A stretch of 64,000 bases of DNA from Candidatus Aegiribacteria sp. (GCA_030594645.1 JAUVEU010000001.1:1-64000), one strand, 5' to 3'; positions 34,338-44,218 are shown, counted from the first letter of the stretch. Numbers and translations: made by a program. The notes: a model not told the origin generated them from the sequence alone.

Positions 34338-36278
34338 ATGAAAAAGGGGTCATTATTACTTGCTCTTCTTCTGATCACTGCTGGTAGTGCTGTAGCACTA
34401 CCTTCCTATCTGGGTCTGAGGGGACTCAACCGCACAGTTGATGCTGAACCTATAGGAGCAGGAGAATACTCATTTGGGTTATTCTCTTTCCTCGGATTGA
34501 GCAGCGATACACGCACTGCCTATCTTTCCGGTGATTCCGTAGATGTTACCGATACAGAATACGACGGTACCTTTTACCTCACCTCTGCTATAGGACTTGG
34601 CGCAAATGTTGAACTCGCTGGAAGAATTTCCTACATCTGGAACTGTTTAAAAAGGGATGATGTCGCAGGAAGAACCGATCTAAGCGGAGGAGACTGCGAG
34701 AACGATGACGGCTTCAGCGAAGCTCGCCTTGCTGCGAAATTCTCGACAAATCCCATGGAAGGTTGCTGGATAGGCATAATGCCATGGGTTGGTTTCAGTA
34801 TTTATGACGGCGGGAACAGCCGTTATGTAATCAACAACAATGAATACGACGGAATATGGTACGCGGGCCAGCCTATGTTCGAACTCCGCAGACCGATGAT
34901 CGGAGTTGAAGGTGTTTCGGGTGGTGCTGATCTGCTGTTTTCAAAAGACCTGAACCCGGTTACACTCCATGTAAACCTTGGTTACCATTACTTCAAACAG
35001 CATTTTGAGTATACTGATTACAGATATACTTCATCCGGCTGGACCGACAGCACTCACGTAGACATGTATATTGAAGATCCTGTCATGCACTTCGCAGCCG
35101 GTGTTGAATATCCTCTGGAAAAAGTCACGCTTTTCACTGAGCTTGAATGGCGTCACTTTATGAAAAGGGACTGGGAAGAAGGCGACGGCGAAAACTTCGA
35201 TGACTGCATTACTCTCTCTCCCGGTATCAGGATACCCACAAACAGCGGACTTGCGTTCGATATAACAGGTTCCTTCACTCTGACTGATTTCGACGCTGAA
35301 TACAACGATCTCGGGCATAACGCTTATCAGAATGGCGGAAACCCGACAGACAGCGAGAGAGCTCGCTATGCGCCATTCCCTGAGGGTTATTCTCCTGAAT
35401 GGGGTATTGGACTTAATGTCATGTACTCGAGCGATCTCCGTGCCGGTCCGAGTACTGCCGTTATGGCAGGCACCGTTACCGATGCTGTTACAGGAGAATT
35501 CCTCGCAGCTACGGTTGCATTCCCCGGAACCGCTGTTGAACCTGCTGCCTCTGATGCTGAAACGGGTTTCTACTCCGCAGAGCTTCCGGAGGGTAATGTT
35601 TCTGTGGCAGTCAACGCAGAAGGTTATATCGGAACCACTGAAGCCGTACAGGTTGCCGGTGGACAGGACTTCTCAACGGACTACGCTCTTCAGCCTGAAC
35701 CCGGCACGATTGCCGGAAGTGTTATTGATATTGAGACAGGCCTTGCCGTCTCAGCAACAGTTTCAGTACCTGATGTTCCAGCAAGTGCCAGATCCGGCAG
35801 TGATGGACTTTACAGCTTACAGGTTCCGGATGGTGTCTGGACTGTTACCGCTACTGCCGATGGTTACCTTGGAGAAAGCGCTCCAACTGAAGTCGCAAGC
35901 GGTGAAGATGTAACAGTTGATTTCCAGCTCCAGTCCGTTGCTTTCGAGCCGGTCTACTTCGATGTTAACGTTTATAACATCAAGTCTGAGTTCACAGGTC
36001 TTCTTGATGAGATCGCAGATAAGATCATTGCAAATGATCTTGTTGTGCAGATCTGTGGTCATGCTGATTCTGACTATACAGAGGAATTCAACATGACTCT
36101 CAGTGAAGACAGAGCCTTGGTCATTTACGATTACCTGGTTGATCGTGGAGTCAGCGCCGGAAGTCTTTCGACAATCGGTTACGGTGAAAACAAACCAGCA
36201 GTTCCCAATACTACTAATGCCAACAAGTCTCTCAACCGTCGTGTTGAGTTTGTTGTTCGATCTGTGAGAACTAACTAG
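34338..36278 (+). CDS. OmpA-family outer membrane protein with carboxypeptidase-regulatory-like repeats
   Basis: This 646-residue exported protein (signal SLLLALLLITAGSAVALP) has a beta-barrel-like region at about residues 25-375. Two CarboxypepD_reg-like domains follow (MAGTVTDAVTGEFLAATVAF and AGSVIDIETGLAVSATVSV). The C-terminal OmpA domain at ~520-645 contains VQICGHADSDYTEEFNMTLS, then RALVIYDYLVDRGV and NKSLNRRVEFVV, the peptidoglycan-binding pattern. It links the outer membrane to the cell wall. A TTGACA box lies at 34273 upstream, and GAAAGGAAGG precedes the ATG. Confidence 0.9.
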   Translation: MKKGSLLLALLLITAGSAVALPSYLGLRGLNRTVDAEPIGAGEYSFGLFSFLGLSSDTRTAYLSGDSVDVTDTEYDGTFYLTSAIGLGANVELAGRISYIWNCLKRDDVAGRTDLSGGDCENDDGFSEARLAAKFSTNPMEGCWIGIMPWVGFSIYDGGNSRYVINNNEYDGIWYAGQPMFELRRPMIGVEGVSGGADLLFSKDLNPVTLHVNLGYHYFKQHFEYTDYRYTSSGWTDSTHVDMYIEDPVMHFAAGVEYPLEKVTLFTELEWRHFMKRDWEEGDGENFDDCITLSPGIRIPTNSGLAFDITGSFTLTDFDAEYNDLGHNAYQNGGNPTDSERARYAPFPEGYSPEWGIGLNVMYSSDLRAGPSTAVMAGTVTDAVTGEFLAATVAFPGTAVEPAASDAETGFYSAELPEGNVSVAVNAEGYIGTTEAVQVAGGQDFSTDYALQPEPGTIAGSVIDIETGLAVSATVSVPDVPASARSGSDGLYSLQVPDGVWTVTATADGYLGESAPTEVASGEDVTVDFQLQSVAFEPVYFDVNVYNIKSEFTGLLDEIADKIIANDLVVQICGHADSDYTEEFNMTLSEDRALVIYDYLVDRGVSAGSLSTIGYGENKPAVPNTTNANKSLNRRVEFVVRSVRTN

Positions 36279-36303
36279 CTGGAAGTTAAACCTGGTTCTT
36301 TCA

Positions 36304-36329
36304 GGGCGGGTCTTCGGACCCGCCCTTTT
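36304..36329. terminator. Bidirectional terminator between convergent genes
   Basis: GGGCGGGTC-TTCG-GACCCGCCC with a T run on the plus strand and A-rich bases on the other side. It serves both the OmpA gene and the minus-strand operon ending at 36329. Confidence 0.88.
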
Positions 36330-38368
36330 CAGTCTCTTAAAAGAGTGCCTGTCACTATTAGTACCACTGTGGTGATAAGGAGAGCCGTCTGAGCGCCGAG
36401 CAGTGGAAACAGGACAAGGGGCATGAGAAGAGCAGCAGCAGCGCTTCCCCCATGTTCTGCCAGATCCAATAAACCAATTCTCCTCGTATCCCCCGCTCTG
36501 AGGAATGTTACCGCGACCGGGAAGGCCCCACCGCTTGCCACCCCGCAAACAGCAATTCCTATGAGAAGCAGTAAAGAGAGCAATCCGCCACCAAGCAGCC
36601 CCTGATCGTACAGGTACAGAACAAGGACGGAAAACAGAGATGATATCCCTGAAAGAACAACCAGCTGTCTGAGATTATTGAAGACACCCTTATCCTGTCC
36701 GAGAGCGCCAAGAGCTCCACCGGCCATGAAAGTACCGGTAATAGCGCCTACAAGCACCCATGAATGGCCTGTAACAGCTTGAATAGCAACCAGAGCGATA
36801 ATCTCAACGGATAATCCTATAAAACCTACCATACCCAGCGCCAGGGCAGGTTTGACCTTCCCGCTTAGAAACGCTGCTATGATCATTACAAATAAGCATA
36901 AGCCAGCTATAGGAATCGTAAGGTTGAGTTTCCTGTCATCACCTACTCGTATATCCCATAACTCGCAGGCAATTCGGAAACCTTCCGGATGAAGATCTGT
37001 ATTTTTGCGTGCTGAAGCAGCTTGAAGCTGTTCCTCGACAGCAGACAATCTCAAGCGCGACAGGTCAAATGGAAGTGTACCGGAATTGACAAATACACCT
37101 GATGCTCCAATGGAATCCATTTTCTCCGCCAGTACTGAACCTTCAAATGATGGCTCCAGACCATTTCCCGCCAGAAGAACAAGACCCGAAGAAGGGAGAA
37201 TTCTGCTCCAGCGAAACACACTCTCCGCAGACAGGAGTATGGATTTCGCCAGTTCCGCTTCAAGTGGATGCAATCTGTTTATCCCTCCGGGAAGATGGAC
37301 AGCTGCAACACCATTCTCAGTAAGCCTGTCTGAGAGCAGTTCAAAGAATTCTCCTGTGAAGTACCTGTTGGAGAGAAGAGTCATAGGCTGGCCCGTAGAC
37401 ACAATTACAAGATTCCAGAGCTCATCATTAACGGAAAGAAAACGTCTTCCGTCTCCCGCTATCGTTCCAGGAGGATATTCCGCAACTGAACATAGTGTCC
37501 TGTCTGGAACCAGGGTCAGAACACTGTCTACGGTCGGCCATTCCGATATGATCCCCGCCTCTTCCGGTGAAGAACCTATGTATAGAACCCGTGATGGCAG
37601 AGCCGCAATAAGAGGAACTATAACAATCCCCTCCGCTGATTCCAGCGAGGGCCATGTTGCCTCCAGCAAACCGCTCCTGAAAATAGCGTGCTGGCCGGAT
37701 CGAGTTCCTGTAACCACCTCTCCGTATGGCGATGAGTGGGTGCTGACGCTTTCATACTCTTTGAAAGATTCTCCTCCAAGCCATACTCCCATCGACGCAG
37801 GTGCGCCGAACAGTAATCCTGCCAGAAGAACAGCTGAAACAGTCAGTCCGGGAACAGGTCTTCCACAGAGCAGCAGACCGACAGCAGAGACAGAGATACC
37901 AACAGCAAGCATTTCGAAAGCGAGCAGGTGCGGTGAAAGAAGGACGAATATCCCGCCACCAACTGCCGCGCCAAGAGCTTCAAGAGCGTATATTTTCCCT
38001 GGTCTGCAGAAGGCAAACGGCTGCACAAACACCATCCCGCCGATAAATCCTGCAGGAAGCACTGATAACGCAGTAGGAATTATCTCCAGTCTGGAAACAG
38101 TTACTTGAAGAAATCCCATAATCGGAAGGAGAATCATACCCATTACCCATAGTAGACGGTGTTTTGAAGTCCTTCCGCCAACTGCGGCACCAATACCGGA
38201 TCCGGCAATCCATGATGCAAGGACTATTCCGGATGTCAGTTCCGCCTGATGATGACCAAAAAGAGATTCTCTTAATACTACCGCCTGAATAATGACAGAA
38301 ATCAATCCCCCCGCAAAAGCAGCCAGCACGGGCAGGGATTTATCTTCAGTCTTCTGAATATGCCTCAT
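36329..38368 (-). CDS. Membrane protein of the fused MFS/spermidine-synthase-like type
   Basis: From the ATG at 38368, this 679-residue protein has about seven membrane helices (SLPVLAAFAGGLISVIIQAV onward). A soluble spermidine-synthase-like Rossmann domain follows at about residues 215-430 (SSPYGEVVTGTRSGQHAIFR, VLYIGSSPEEAGIIS, LWNLVIVSTGQP and FFELLSDRLTENGVAAVHLP), then another set of helices. The aminopropyl-transfer aspartates are replaced (STGQP where DxxDP-like residues are expected), so polyamine synthesis is doubtful. It is the last gene of the six-gene operon and overlaps the MEMO-AMMECR1 gene by 23 bases. Role unknown. Confidence 0.75.
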   Translation of the reverse strand: MRHIQKTEDKSLPVLAAFAGGLISVIIQAVVLRESLFGHHQAELTSGIVLASWIAGSGIGAAVGGRTSKHRLLWVMGMILLPIMGFLQVTVSRLEIIPTALSVLPAGFIGGMVFVQPFAFCRPGKIYALEALGAAVGGGIFVLLSPHLLAFEMLAVGISVSAVGLLLCGRPVPGLTVSAVLLAGLLFGAPASMGVWLGGESFKEYESVSTHSSPYGEVVTGTRSGQHAIFRSGLLEATWPSLESAEGIVIVPLIAALPSRVLYIGSSPEEAGIISEWPTVDSVLTLVPDRTLCSVAEYPPGTIAGDGRRFLSVNDELWNLVIVSTGQPMTLLSNRYFTGEFFELLSDRLTENGVAAVHLPGGINRLHPLEAELAKSILLSAESVFRWSRILPSSGLVLLAGNGLEPSFEGSVLAEKMDSIGASGVFVNSGTLPFDLSRLRLSAVEEQLQAASARKNTDLHPEGFRIACELWDIRVGDDRKLNLTIPIAGLCLFVMIIAAFLSGKVKPALALGMVGFIGLSVEIIALVAIQAVTGHSWVLVGAITGTFMAGGALGALGQDKGVFNNLRQLVVLSGISSLFSVLVLYLYDQGLLGGGLLSLLLLIGIAVCGVASGGAFPVAVTFLRAGDTRRIGLLDLAEHGGSAAAALLMPLVLFPLLGAQTALLITTVVLIVTGTLLRD

Positions 38369-39848
38369 CTTCTCCAAACACCTGGGCCTGAAAACGGTAG
38401 AGAGTAACTTCACCAAGATAGGCGTCAGGACTCAATCCGGCTTTCATACAGACACCTTCAAGAAATTCCTCTCTGTTCCAGCCCTGTTCAACCGGAACCT
38501 GAGGAAGAAGGACGCCGCTTCTGTTTCGGGAGGTTATCATCAATCCATCCGTTCCCACTCTTACATCATGCCAGTCCCCGAGTATCTGCAGGGGTGTAAG
38601 AACGGATATTTCGTATTCAAGATCAGGAAGTTCATCAGGCGTTACAGGCATAAAGCGTGGATCTTCCAATGCAGCCGACCGGGCCATCAGCGATACCGTT
38701 TCAGCAACAGGTCGAATCGGTCTCATAGAGCCAATACAGCCTCTGAGACTTCCGTTTCTCTTCAGCGTCACGAAAGCTCCGCGTGGAATCAGAAGCTCCC
38801 TGGGAATATCATCGTGCAGGTTAAAACCGGTATTCTCAACCGCCGCCTCAACAGACGCAATTGCGATCTCAAGGAGTTCTTCTTTCCCTTCTTCTGAAAT
38901 GCTCCATTCCGACGGTTCAGGTTCTGGTGATTCAAATGCAATGGAAGCGTACCCGACAACCCGTGAATAGTCTCCGGAGACAGAAGCGCTCGTTGTACTC
39001 GACAGCAATTCGGATGTAACTCCGGGATAAAGAGCGCTGTAAGCCATGACAAGAGCAATTGGAAGCCTTCCGCAAGCAAACGTATCAAGGCCGGCCGGCA
39101 GTTTCTCTTCAGAAGTAACCTGAAGGAATTGATTTGCGTCACCACTTAGAATTGCTTCCACGGTTAGAGAATCAACAACTCTTGCCAGACTCTCGGCGGG
39201 ATAGTGGGACAGATCACTGCTTGCCAGGACAAGCACTTTTTCATTGTACGCTTCCGCAAGGATTAACTCGGCCATGTATTGCAGCTCATTTGCTCCTGTG
39301 TAACCTATCACGATCGGTACTATCCTGAAACCGGGTTCAATTGATCTCTGAAGAAACGGAATCTGAACTTCAAGGCTATGCTCCTCCTCGTGAGCAGCTG
39401 GAATAAATGAAGCTGCTGGATGTGATTCCCTCAATCTGTCAGCTACATCTGCAGCAACCGGGACGCTTCCAAGAGGGGTAATGTAGAAATCTCCATCGAA
39501 TACGGACATTCCCTGGAAAGCAGCACGGTGTGAAGGGCCGATGAGAACCACTACATCAAACTCAAGCCCATCGATAAGACTGAAGAAATCCGCTGCGGTG
39601 CCTCCGCTGTAAACGTATCCAGCATGCGGAACCACGCCCGCTATTATTGATCCGCTGGTACTCTTAACGACTGACGCTTCAATCAGTCTTTCCACCATGC
39701 TGCTCAGTTCAACAGGGTCCGAAGGATAGAACATCCCCGCAACAACAGCCGGCCTTGCTCTCCCTCTACCGGACACTTCTTCTTCTCCGGGGGAACTGTT
39801 CCCGCAGGCGGCAAACAGGACTAATGTGAACATTATAAATACTCTCAT
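38346..39848 (-). CDS. amrB: MEMO-AMMECR1 fusion lipoprotein (AmmeMemoRadiSam system B+A)
   Basis: This 500-residue protein has a lipoprotein signal (MRVFIMFTLVLFAACGNSS, lipobox LFAAC). A MEMO domain follows at ~33-310 (ARPAVVAGMFYPSDP, VVPHAGYVYSGGTAA, GPSHRAAFQG, EEEHSLEVQIPFL, ASSDLSHYP and DTFACGRLP). An AMMECR1 domain lies at ~325-490 (IPRGAFVTLKRNGSLRGCIG, then RFMPVTPDELPDLEYEISVL). Separate MEMO (B) and AMMECR1 (A) proteins are known partners of a radical SAM enzyme, usually without exact function. Here they are one chain, and the lipobox would place it outside the cytoplasm, unlike the radical SAM enzyme. The start overlaps the Tat-signal gene stop (ATGA). Confidence 0.88.
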   Translation of the reverse strand: MRVFIMFTLVLFAACGNSSPGEEEVSGRGRARPAVVAGMFYPSDPVELSSMVERLIEASVVKSTSGSIIAGVVPHAGYVYSGGTAADFFSLIDGLEFDVVVLIGPSHRAAFQGMSVFDGDFYITPLGSVPVAADVADRLRESHPAASFIPAAHEEEHSLEVQIPFLQRSIEPGFRIVPIVIGYTGANELQYMAELILAEAYNEKVLVLASSDLSHYPAESLARVVDSLTVEAILSGDANQFLQVTSEEKLPAGLDTFACGRLPIALVMAYSALYPGVTSELLSSTTSASVSGDYSRVVGYASIAFESPEPEPSEWSISEEGKEELLEIAIASVEAAVENTGFNLHDDIPRELLIPRGAFVTLKRNGSLRGCIGSMRPIRPVAETVSLMARSAALEDPRFMPVTPDELPDLEYEISVLTPLQILGDWHDVRVGTDGLMITSRNRSGVLLPQVPVEQGWNREEFLEGVCMKAGLSPDAYLGEVTLYRFQAQVFGEDEAYSED

Positions 39849-40018
39849 CCCGCAAGCTCCCTGAAGTAGTCCGCCTTTTTCCTTGATGTTTTCCCCACTG
39901 CCAGTTCTGCTGTTTCCTTTTCCTGCGGCAGCTTTCCTCCTGTAACAGCCGCAACCGCGGAGAGCAGCAACAGAACAGTACTTGAGAGAAATTTTCTTCT
40001 GCTGATTTTACTTTTCAC
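39845..40018 (-). CDS. Tiny Tat-signal protein inside the AmmeMemoRadiSam operon
   Basis: From the GTG at 40018, which overlaps the radical SAM stop (GTGA), this 57-residue protein has a twin-arginine signal, SRRKFLSS, a hydrophobic stretch LLLLSAVAAVTGG, and a short charged tail ending KKADYFRELAG. It overlaps the next gene by four bases. Its size suggests a peptide anchored or exported through Tat, perhaps a substrate or partner of the radical SAM enzyme; that is inference. An upstream in-frame ATG lies inside the radical SAM gene and is less likely. Confidence 0.6.
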   Translation of the reverse strand: MKSKISRRKFLSSTVLLLLSAVAAVTGGKLPQEKETAELAVGKTSRKKADYFRELAG

Positions 40019-41028
40019 TGTTCCTCCATTCCATTCCATACTCCGGCTACCGGAGATGAACAGCTGAAGCACTTTCCATTTATAATTCTGTTTTCCTCGA
40101 TGAGATATCCCTGTCTTCTTATGAGAACTTCATTGCAATTCGGACATGCTGTTACCATCCCATCCTCCGTAACTGCGTTCCCGACGTAAACATGATGAAG
40201 ACCAATCTCAAGAGCCCTTTCTCTAGCACTCTGTAATGTGGATACCGATGTAGGAGCCAGATCAGTCAGCCTGTACATGGGAAAAAACCTAGAGAAATGA
40301 AGCGGTGTATCAGCACCTGTGTTCTCCAGAATCCATCTGGCAAGCTCATCCAGCTCTCGAGAGTCATCATTCAGTGTCGGTACTATAAGATTCGTTACTT
40401 CAACCCAGGTTCCGAGTTCCTTCAAAGTAGTTATCGTATCAAGTACAGGCTGGAGAGTTCCGCCGCATATATCTCTGTAATAACTGTCTTTCATCGATTT
40501 AAGATCAACATTCACGGCATCGATGTACTCAGCGAGTTCGGTAAGGGGGCCCTGATTTATATACCCCGCCGTAACGAGGATATTCTTCAGCCCGGCCTCC
40601 TTTGCCAGTTTTGCTGTATCACGGGTGTATTCAAAATAAACAACTGGTTCCGTATATGTGTAGGCAATAGCATCGCAATTGTAAGAGATTGCCTGTTCAA
40701 CAACAGCCTCAGGGGGCAAATCGTAAGGTGTAACGTCTTCAGGGGCGGCCTGGGAAATCTCCCAGTTCTGGCAGAACTCACATCTGAGATTGCACCCTGC
40801 AGTCGCAATAGAGAATACATCGATTCCAGGGAGGAAATGAAAGAGCGGTTTCTTCTCAACAGGGTCAACGTGTACCGCGACAGGTCTTCCATAAACAAGG
40901 CTGACAAGTTCACCATCAACATTCAATCTTACGCTGCACCTTCCCCTCTCCCCCGGAGAAAGGATGCATAAGTGAGGACACAGAACGCACTGAACCCTGT
41001 TACTCACCGATATCATCCTTTTCAGCAT
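40015..41028 (-). CDS. amrS: AmmeMemoRadiSam system radical SAM enzyme
   Basis: This 337-residue protein has the CX3CX2C cluster motif C79-N-L-R-C83-E-F-C86 and an N-terminal cysteine set (C14, C17, C21, C31) typical of pyruvate-formate-lyase-activating-enzyme relatives of this family. Other blocks are KPLFHFLPGIDVFSIATAGC, AYTYTEPVVYFEY and LILVTAGY-like ILVTAGYINQGPL. A C-terminal zinc-type pair (CPNCNEV and GKCFSC) completes it. The family co-occurs with MEMO and AMMECR1, as here. Its substrate has not been established. An alternative start lies four codons inside (41016). Confidence 0.92.
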   Translation of the reverse strand: MLKRMISVSNRVQCVLCPHLCILSPGERGRCSVRLNVDGELVSLVYGRPVAVHVDPVEKKPLFHFLPGIDVFSIATAGCNLRCEFCQNWEISQAAPEDVTPYDLPPEAVVEQAISYNCDAIAYTYTEPVVYFEYTRDTAKLAKEAGLKNILVTAGYINQGPLTELAEYIDAVNVDLKSMKDSYYRDICGGTLQPVLDTITTLKELGTWVEVTNLIVPTLNDDSRELDELARWILENTGADTPLHFSRFFPMYRLTDLAPTSVSTLQSARERALEIGLHHVYVGNAVTEDGMVTACPNCNEVLIRRQGYLIEENRIINGKCFSCSSPVAGVWNGMEEQ

Positions 41029-41257
41029 ACCAGTCAGCGGTATGAAAAGTGATTATTCCACTTTCGAAGAGTTCCAGCATCCGTTCCATATCTACGTTCT
41101 CGATCGGCTTTGCCCATGGACGGATCTCACTCCCGGCCATACGTACAAGAATCTGGAACAATCCGGAACCCGTGCTGTCCTGTTCAGGCAGAGGTTCCTC
41201 AGGAACTGCCCCTGACAGAACAAAGAACATCAAGAGGAAAAATGCAAGTGCTTTCAT
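41000..41257 (-). CDS. Small exported protein in the AmmeMemoRadiSam operon
   Basis: From the ATG at 41257 with a GGGAGGAG site, this 85-residue protein has a signal peptide (MKALAFFLLMFFVLSGAVPE). A short mature part follows (LFQILVRMAGSEIRPWAKPI, then MERMLELFESGIITFH). I recognise no family. It lies between the M1 peptidase and the radical SAM gene and overlaps the latter by 29 bases, or about 17 if the radical SAM start is the inner ATG. Confidence 0.6.
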   Translation of the reverse strand: MKALAFFLLMFFVLSGAVPEEPLPEQDSTGSGLFQILVRMAGSEIRPWAKPIENVDMERMLELFESGIITFHTADWYAEKDDIGE

Positions 41258-41271
41258 ACTCCTCCCTGATT

Positions 41272-44076
41272 TCAGTACAGATCGGGGAAACCTGCGGGTG
41301 ACAGTCCAATCCTCCACCGGAATTCCCATTCGTCATCATCACCTTCCGGATCAGATACCCATATTGGAAAGATCGCTTCAAGCATCGCAATCCGCACGGC
41401 TATTCCCGCGTTAAAGAGGATATCGTCACCTGAGAAATCTCCAAAGGAATCACCGAGCCATCCAGCTCCTCCGAATATTTCAACAGGAAAGAAAGGTAAA
41501 GACAAGGGAAATCTCTGTTCGATAGAGAATGCTGCTCTCCCCCGAAGGGTACTGTTCCAGTAGCCTGGAAGGGCAGGTCCTGAGCGAACATAATAATGCT
41601 CCATAGGAGAAAGCGAACCGTTCGGGGGGACAAATGCCCCCATAATACCCTTTGCGAAGAGTCCACCACCAGGTCTTAAGAATCGCTGAACGGGAGCACC
41701 ACCGGTTATTCGGCCTGCATATATCCTGGTTCTGGTCAGATAATTTCCCCAGAGCCTGCCTGTCAGTTCAATCCTTCCGTCAATCCTGGCGTAAGCACCA
41801 TCATTCCATTCCGGAGAAGCCAGCACACTCAAAGCTCCATTCCATGATAACCTGTAGTTCCGGTCAACAGCAGCTATGCATGTTGTGAATTCAAAAGCAT
41901 TACCTTCCTCGACGTTCAGAGCACCGTATACCGTTGTATCCTCCACGCTGAACAGATCCATATCAAGAGAGATCCTGTAATGGGGATCGGTTGCCACTCT
42001 GCCACTCCGCAGATAGTCAGCACCAATAGAGGCTCTGCCGATTCCGTACCCTCTTGAAATTCCGGAAGACAAATAGATGCTGCGTCGATATTCCCGGTAC
42101 AGAGGCATATGGAAAGAAGCGCCCCATGCCGAGTAACTTTCGCTTTCAAATGGGATCGAAGCAGATGCGGTCCAGGTGTACGGACCGCCCATATAGGATG
42201 GGATTGTTGATGACATGCAGATAATATCAGCTCTCCATGAATGATCAGCGTAGGATGGGAACGGGAGAACCCACATACTGTGATGAGTCGGTCTTGGAAT
42301 CGGAAGGAACATCGGCTTAAGCTGACCGAGTGGTGGTGAGGCGTTATTCCATGGCGCCCTGTCAGGCATGCATAAAAACGGATCTACAACAACTGCATCC
42401 CAATTTCCAGGAACTGTGACTGTATCATTCAATCCAGGAGCAAGTGCAGTTTCTGTAATGAGTGAGTCTTCACCGGATATAAACAGAAGATCAAGTATAA
42501 CTGAGTGGGGAACATCACCTGTTACAATCACACTGGTTGAATTTGAGCCACAGGTAAAATCCTTAACAAGAATATCAGCGTTAGCCGTCCCTCTAAGCCA
42601 AAAATTGAATTCCTCCTCCCAGGATCTCCCTGTTACTTCTTCCACTATTGCCTGGAAATCATCGGTATGAGGATGATGGTACTTGAACCTCTCAAAGTAA
42701 ATCGACATGACCTGATTAAAATCCTCTTCACCCATCTGCCTCTGAAGCATCCGCATGAACAGAGCCGGTTTGGCGTAATATGTAAACCCGGTTGGATGAC
42801 TTCCGTCTCCAGCCTCGGTAGCATCGCTGAGTACTGGTATTTCTTCACCGGCCATAGTACCTGTTACATATGTCATAAAACTCATGTCCTGATCACTCAG
42901 TTCAAGTATCCAGTCCGGAGTTCTGGACATATTCCCGCTGAATCCATGCCTTCTCTGCATATAGCGAAGCTCACTGAAGGTGTTCATTCCTTCGTCCAGC
43001 CACGCCTCTTCTACTTCATCATTACCGAGCATCCCGTAAAACCACTGGTGTCCGATCTCATGCATCGTAACCATCTCAAGAATCCTTAGAAATGGAAAAT
43101 CGGGTACTGAGAAAACGAATTGCGGATACTCCATCCCCCCCGCGCTCATAACAACCGGCTCCACTACCCAGAGGTCTTCGTAAGGGTAGGGAGTATACCA
43201 TTCTCCATAGTACAGGAGAGTGGAATCGATAACTGCGGGAACCTCATCCCAGTGATCATCTGAATCGTCAAGCAGAACCAGATGCACATTTACCGAACAG
43301 GAACCCAGGCTTTCAGGATAGATGTATGTGTGCTCACGGACAGTATAGTCAGGACTGGCTGCCCAGACGAAATCATGAACATTTTCGGCGATCCAGACTT
43401 CTGCTCTTCTGAGAGAATCCTCGGTGAAAAAAATGTTTTCAACGCTTCCTGTAGCAGCGGTGACAAATTCCCCCGGAACATCAAGTGTTACCGAGTAATT
43501 TCCATAATCGCTGTAAAATTCTCCTCTCCAGTGATATCGTGCCCGGTGCCATCCATTCTCATCTAGAACGCACATTTTAGGGTACCACTGCGTTATCTGA
43601 TACGTATCACCACTGTGCCCCATCCTGCTCCAGAATTTGGGAACCTGCACATCGAAATCGCCACGAAGGAGAATGGATTCGCCTGATTGAAGAGGATCAT
43701 CAAGCGGTATGAAGGCCAGAGTACCATCAATTGAAGGTTCAACAGCTTCCCCATCCACACTCCAGTTCGAAAGATCGATCCAGCCCCTTTCTGACGGAGG
43801 GGATGCCCGGAAACAATAGCGTCCGACAGCTTCAAGATCCTGCCCGAATGCAGTCGTATGATCTCTGTAAGCGTTTGGATAAAGATGAAGCCAGAGTGTA
43901 TCAACAGGAAACTCTACTCCGTTGGTAAACATAATTTCCAGGGAACCATGAAACATGTTTGAATCCGGCTGAAGCGAGACGCTGATATCGTAATCAGCCC
44001 TGCTTTCAGGACCTGGATAACCGGCAGCAACCAGAACCGCAAGAAATAATCCTGACACCATCAGCGGAACCTCCAA
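41272..44076 (-). CDS. M1-family metallopeptidase with C-terminal barrel-like region
   Basis: This 934-residue exported protein has a signal peptide and an N-terminal M1 beta domain (~25-210). The catalytic domain has the substrate motif AGGMEYPQ in place of GAMEN and the zinc site HEIGH (337-341) with the third ligand E360 in WLDEGMN, at the canonical 18-residue spacing. A helical/beta region follows to ~560. The last ~350 residues are rich in alternating aromatic beta strands (for example YRLSWNGALSVLASPE, then FSIEQRFPLSLPFFPVEIFG) like an outer-membrane or bacterial-surface-antigen barrel. It probably trims peptides outside the cell. First gene of the operon. Confidence 0.88.
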   Translation of the reverse strand: MEVPLMVSGLFLAVLVAAGYPGPESRADYDISVSLQPDSNMFHGSLEIMFTNGVEFPVDTLWLHLYPNAYRDHTTAFGQDLEAVGRYCFRASPPSERGWIDLSNWSVDGEAVEPSIDGTLAFIPLDDPLQSGESILLRGDFDVQVPKFWSRMGHSGDTYQITQWYPKMCVLDENGWHRARYHWRGEFYSDYGNYSVTLDVPGEFVTAATGSVENIFFTEDSLRRAEVWIAENVHDFVWAASPDYTVREHTYIYPESLGSCSVNVHLVLLDDSDDHWDEVPAVIDSTLLYYGEWYTPYPYEDLWVVEPVVMSAGGMEYPQFVFSVPDFPFLRILEMVTMHEIGHQWFYGMLGNDEVEEAWLDEGMNTFSELRYMQRRHGFSGNMSRTPDWILELSDQDMSFMTYVTGTMAGEEIPVLSDATEAGDGSHPTGFTYYAKPALFMRMLQRQMGEEDFNQVMSIYFERFKYHHPHTDDFQAIVEEVTGRSWEEEFNFWLRGTANADILVKDFTCGSNSTSVIVTGDVPHSVILDLLFISGEDSLITETALAPGLNDTVTVPGNWDAVVVDPFLCMPDRAPWNNASPPLGQLKPMFLPIPRPTHHSMWVLPFPSYADHSWRADIICMSSTIPSYMGGPYTWTASASIPFESESYSAWGASFHMPLYREYRRSIYLSSGISRGYGIGRASIGADYLRSGRVATDPHYRISLDMDLFSVEDTTVYGALNVEEGNAFEFTTCIAAVDRNYRLSWNGALSVLASPEWNDGAYARIDGRIELTGRLWGNYLTRTRIYAGRITGGAPVQRFLRPGGGLFAKGIMGAFVPPNGSLSPMEHYYVRSGPALPGYWNSTLRGRAAFSIEQRFPLSLPFFPVEIFGGAGWLGDSFGDFSGDDILFNAGIAVRIAMLEAIFPIWVSDPEGDDDEWEFRWRIGLSPAGFPDLY

Positions 44077-44218
44077 TTAAGAATGTTTATTGTAGTATGA
44101 AGACTCACGGTAAAAAGAACAAATGCAGTCATCGCTTTGCAGTTAAACTGGAATAGTTAGAGAGGTAAAGACATGACTCAGACACAGGATTGCATTACCT
44201 TCTGATAAGGAGGCTTTC

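Noticed and set aside
37086-38108. Long plus-strand frame (340 codons) inside the spermidine-synthase-like gene
   Set aside because: The minus-strand gene shows clear membrane and Rossmann features and continues an overlapping operon. The plus frame is rich in Ser, Pro and Arg, typical of an antisense shadow.
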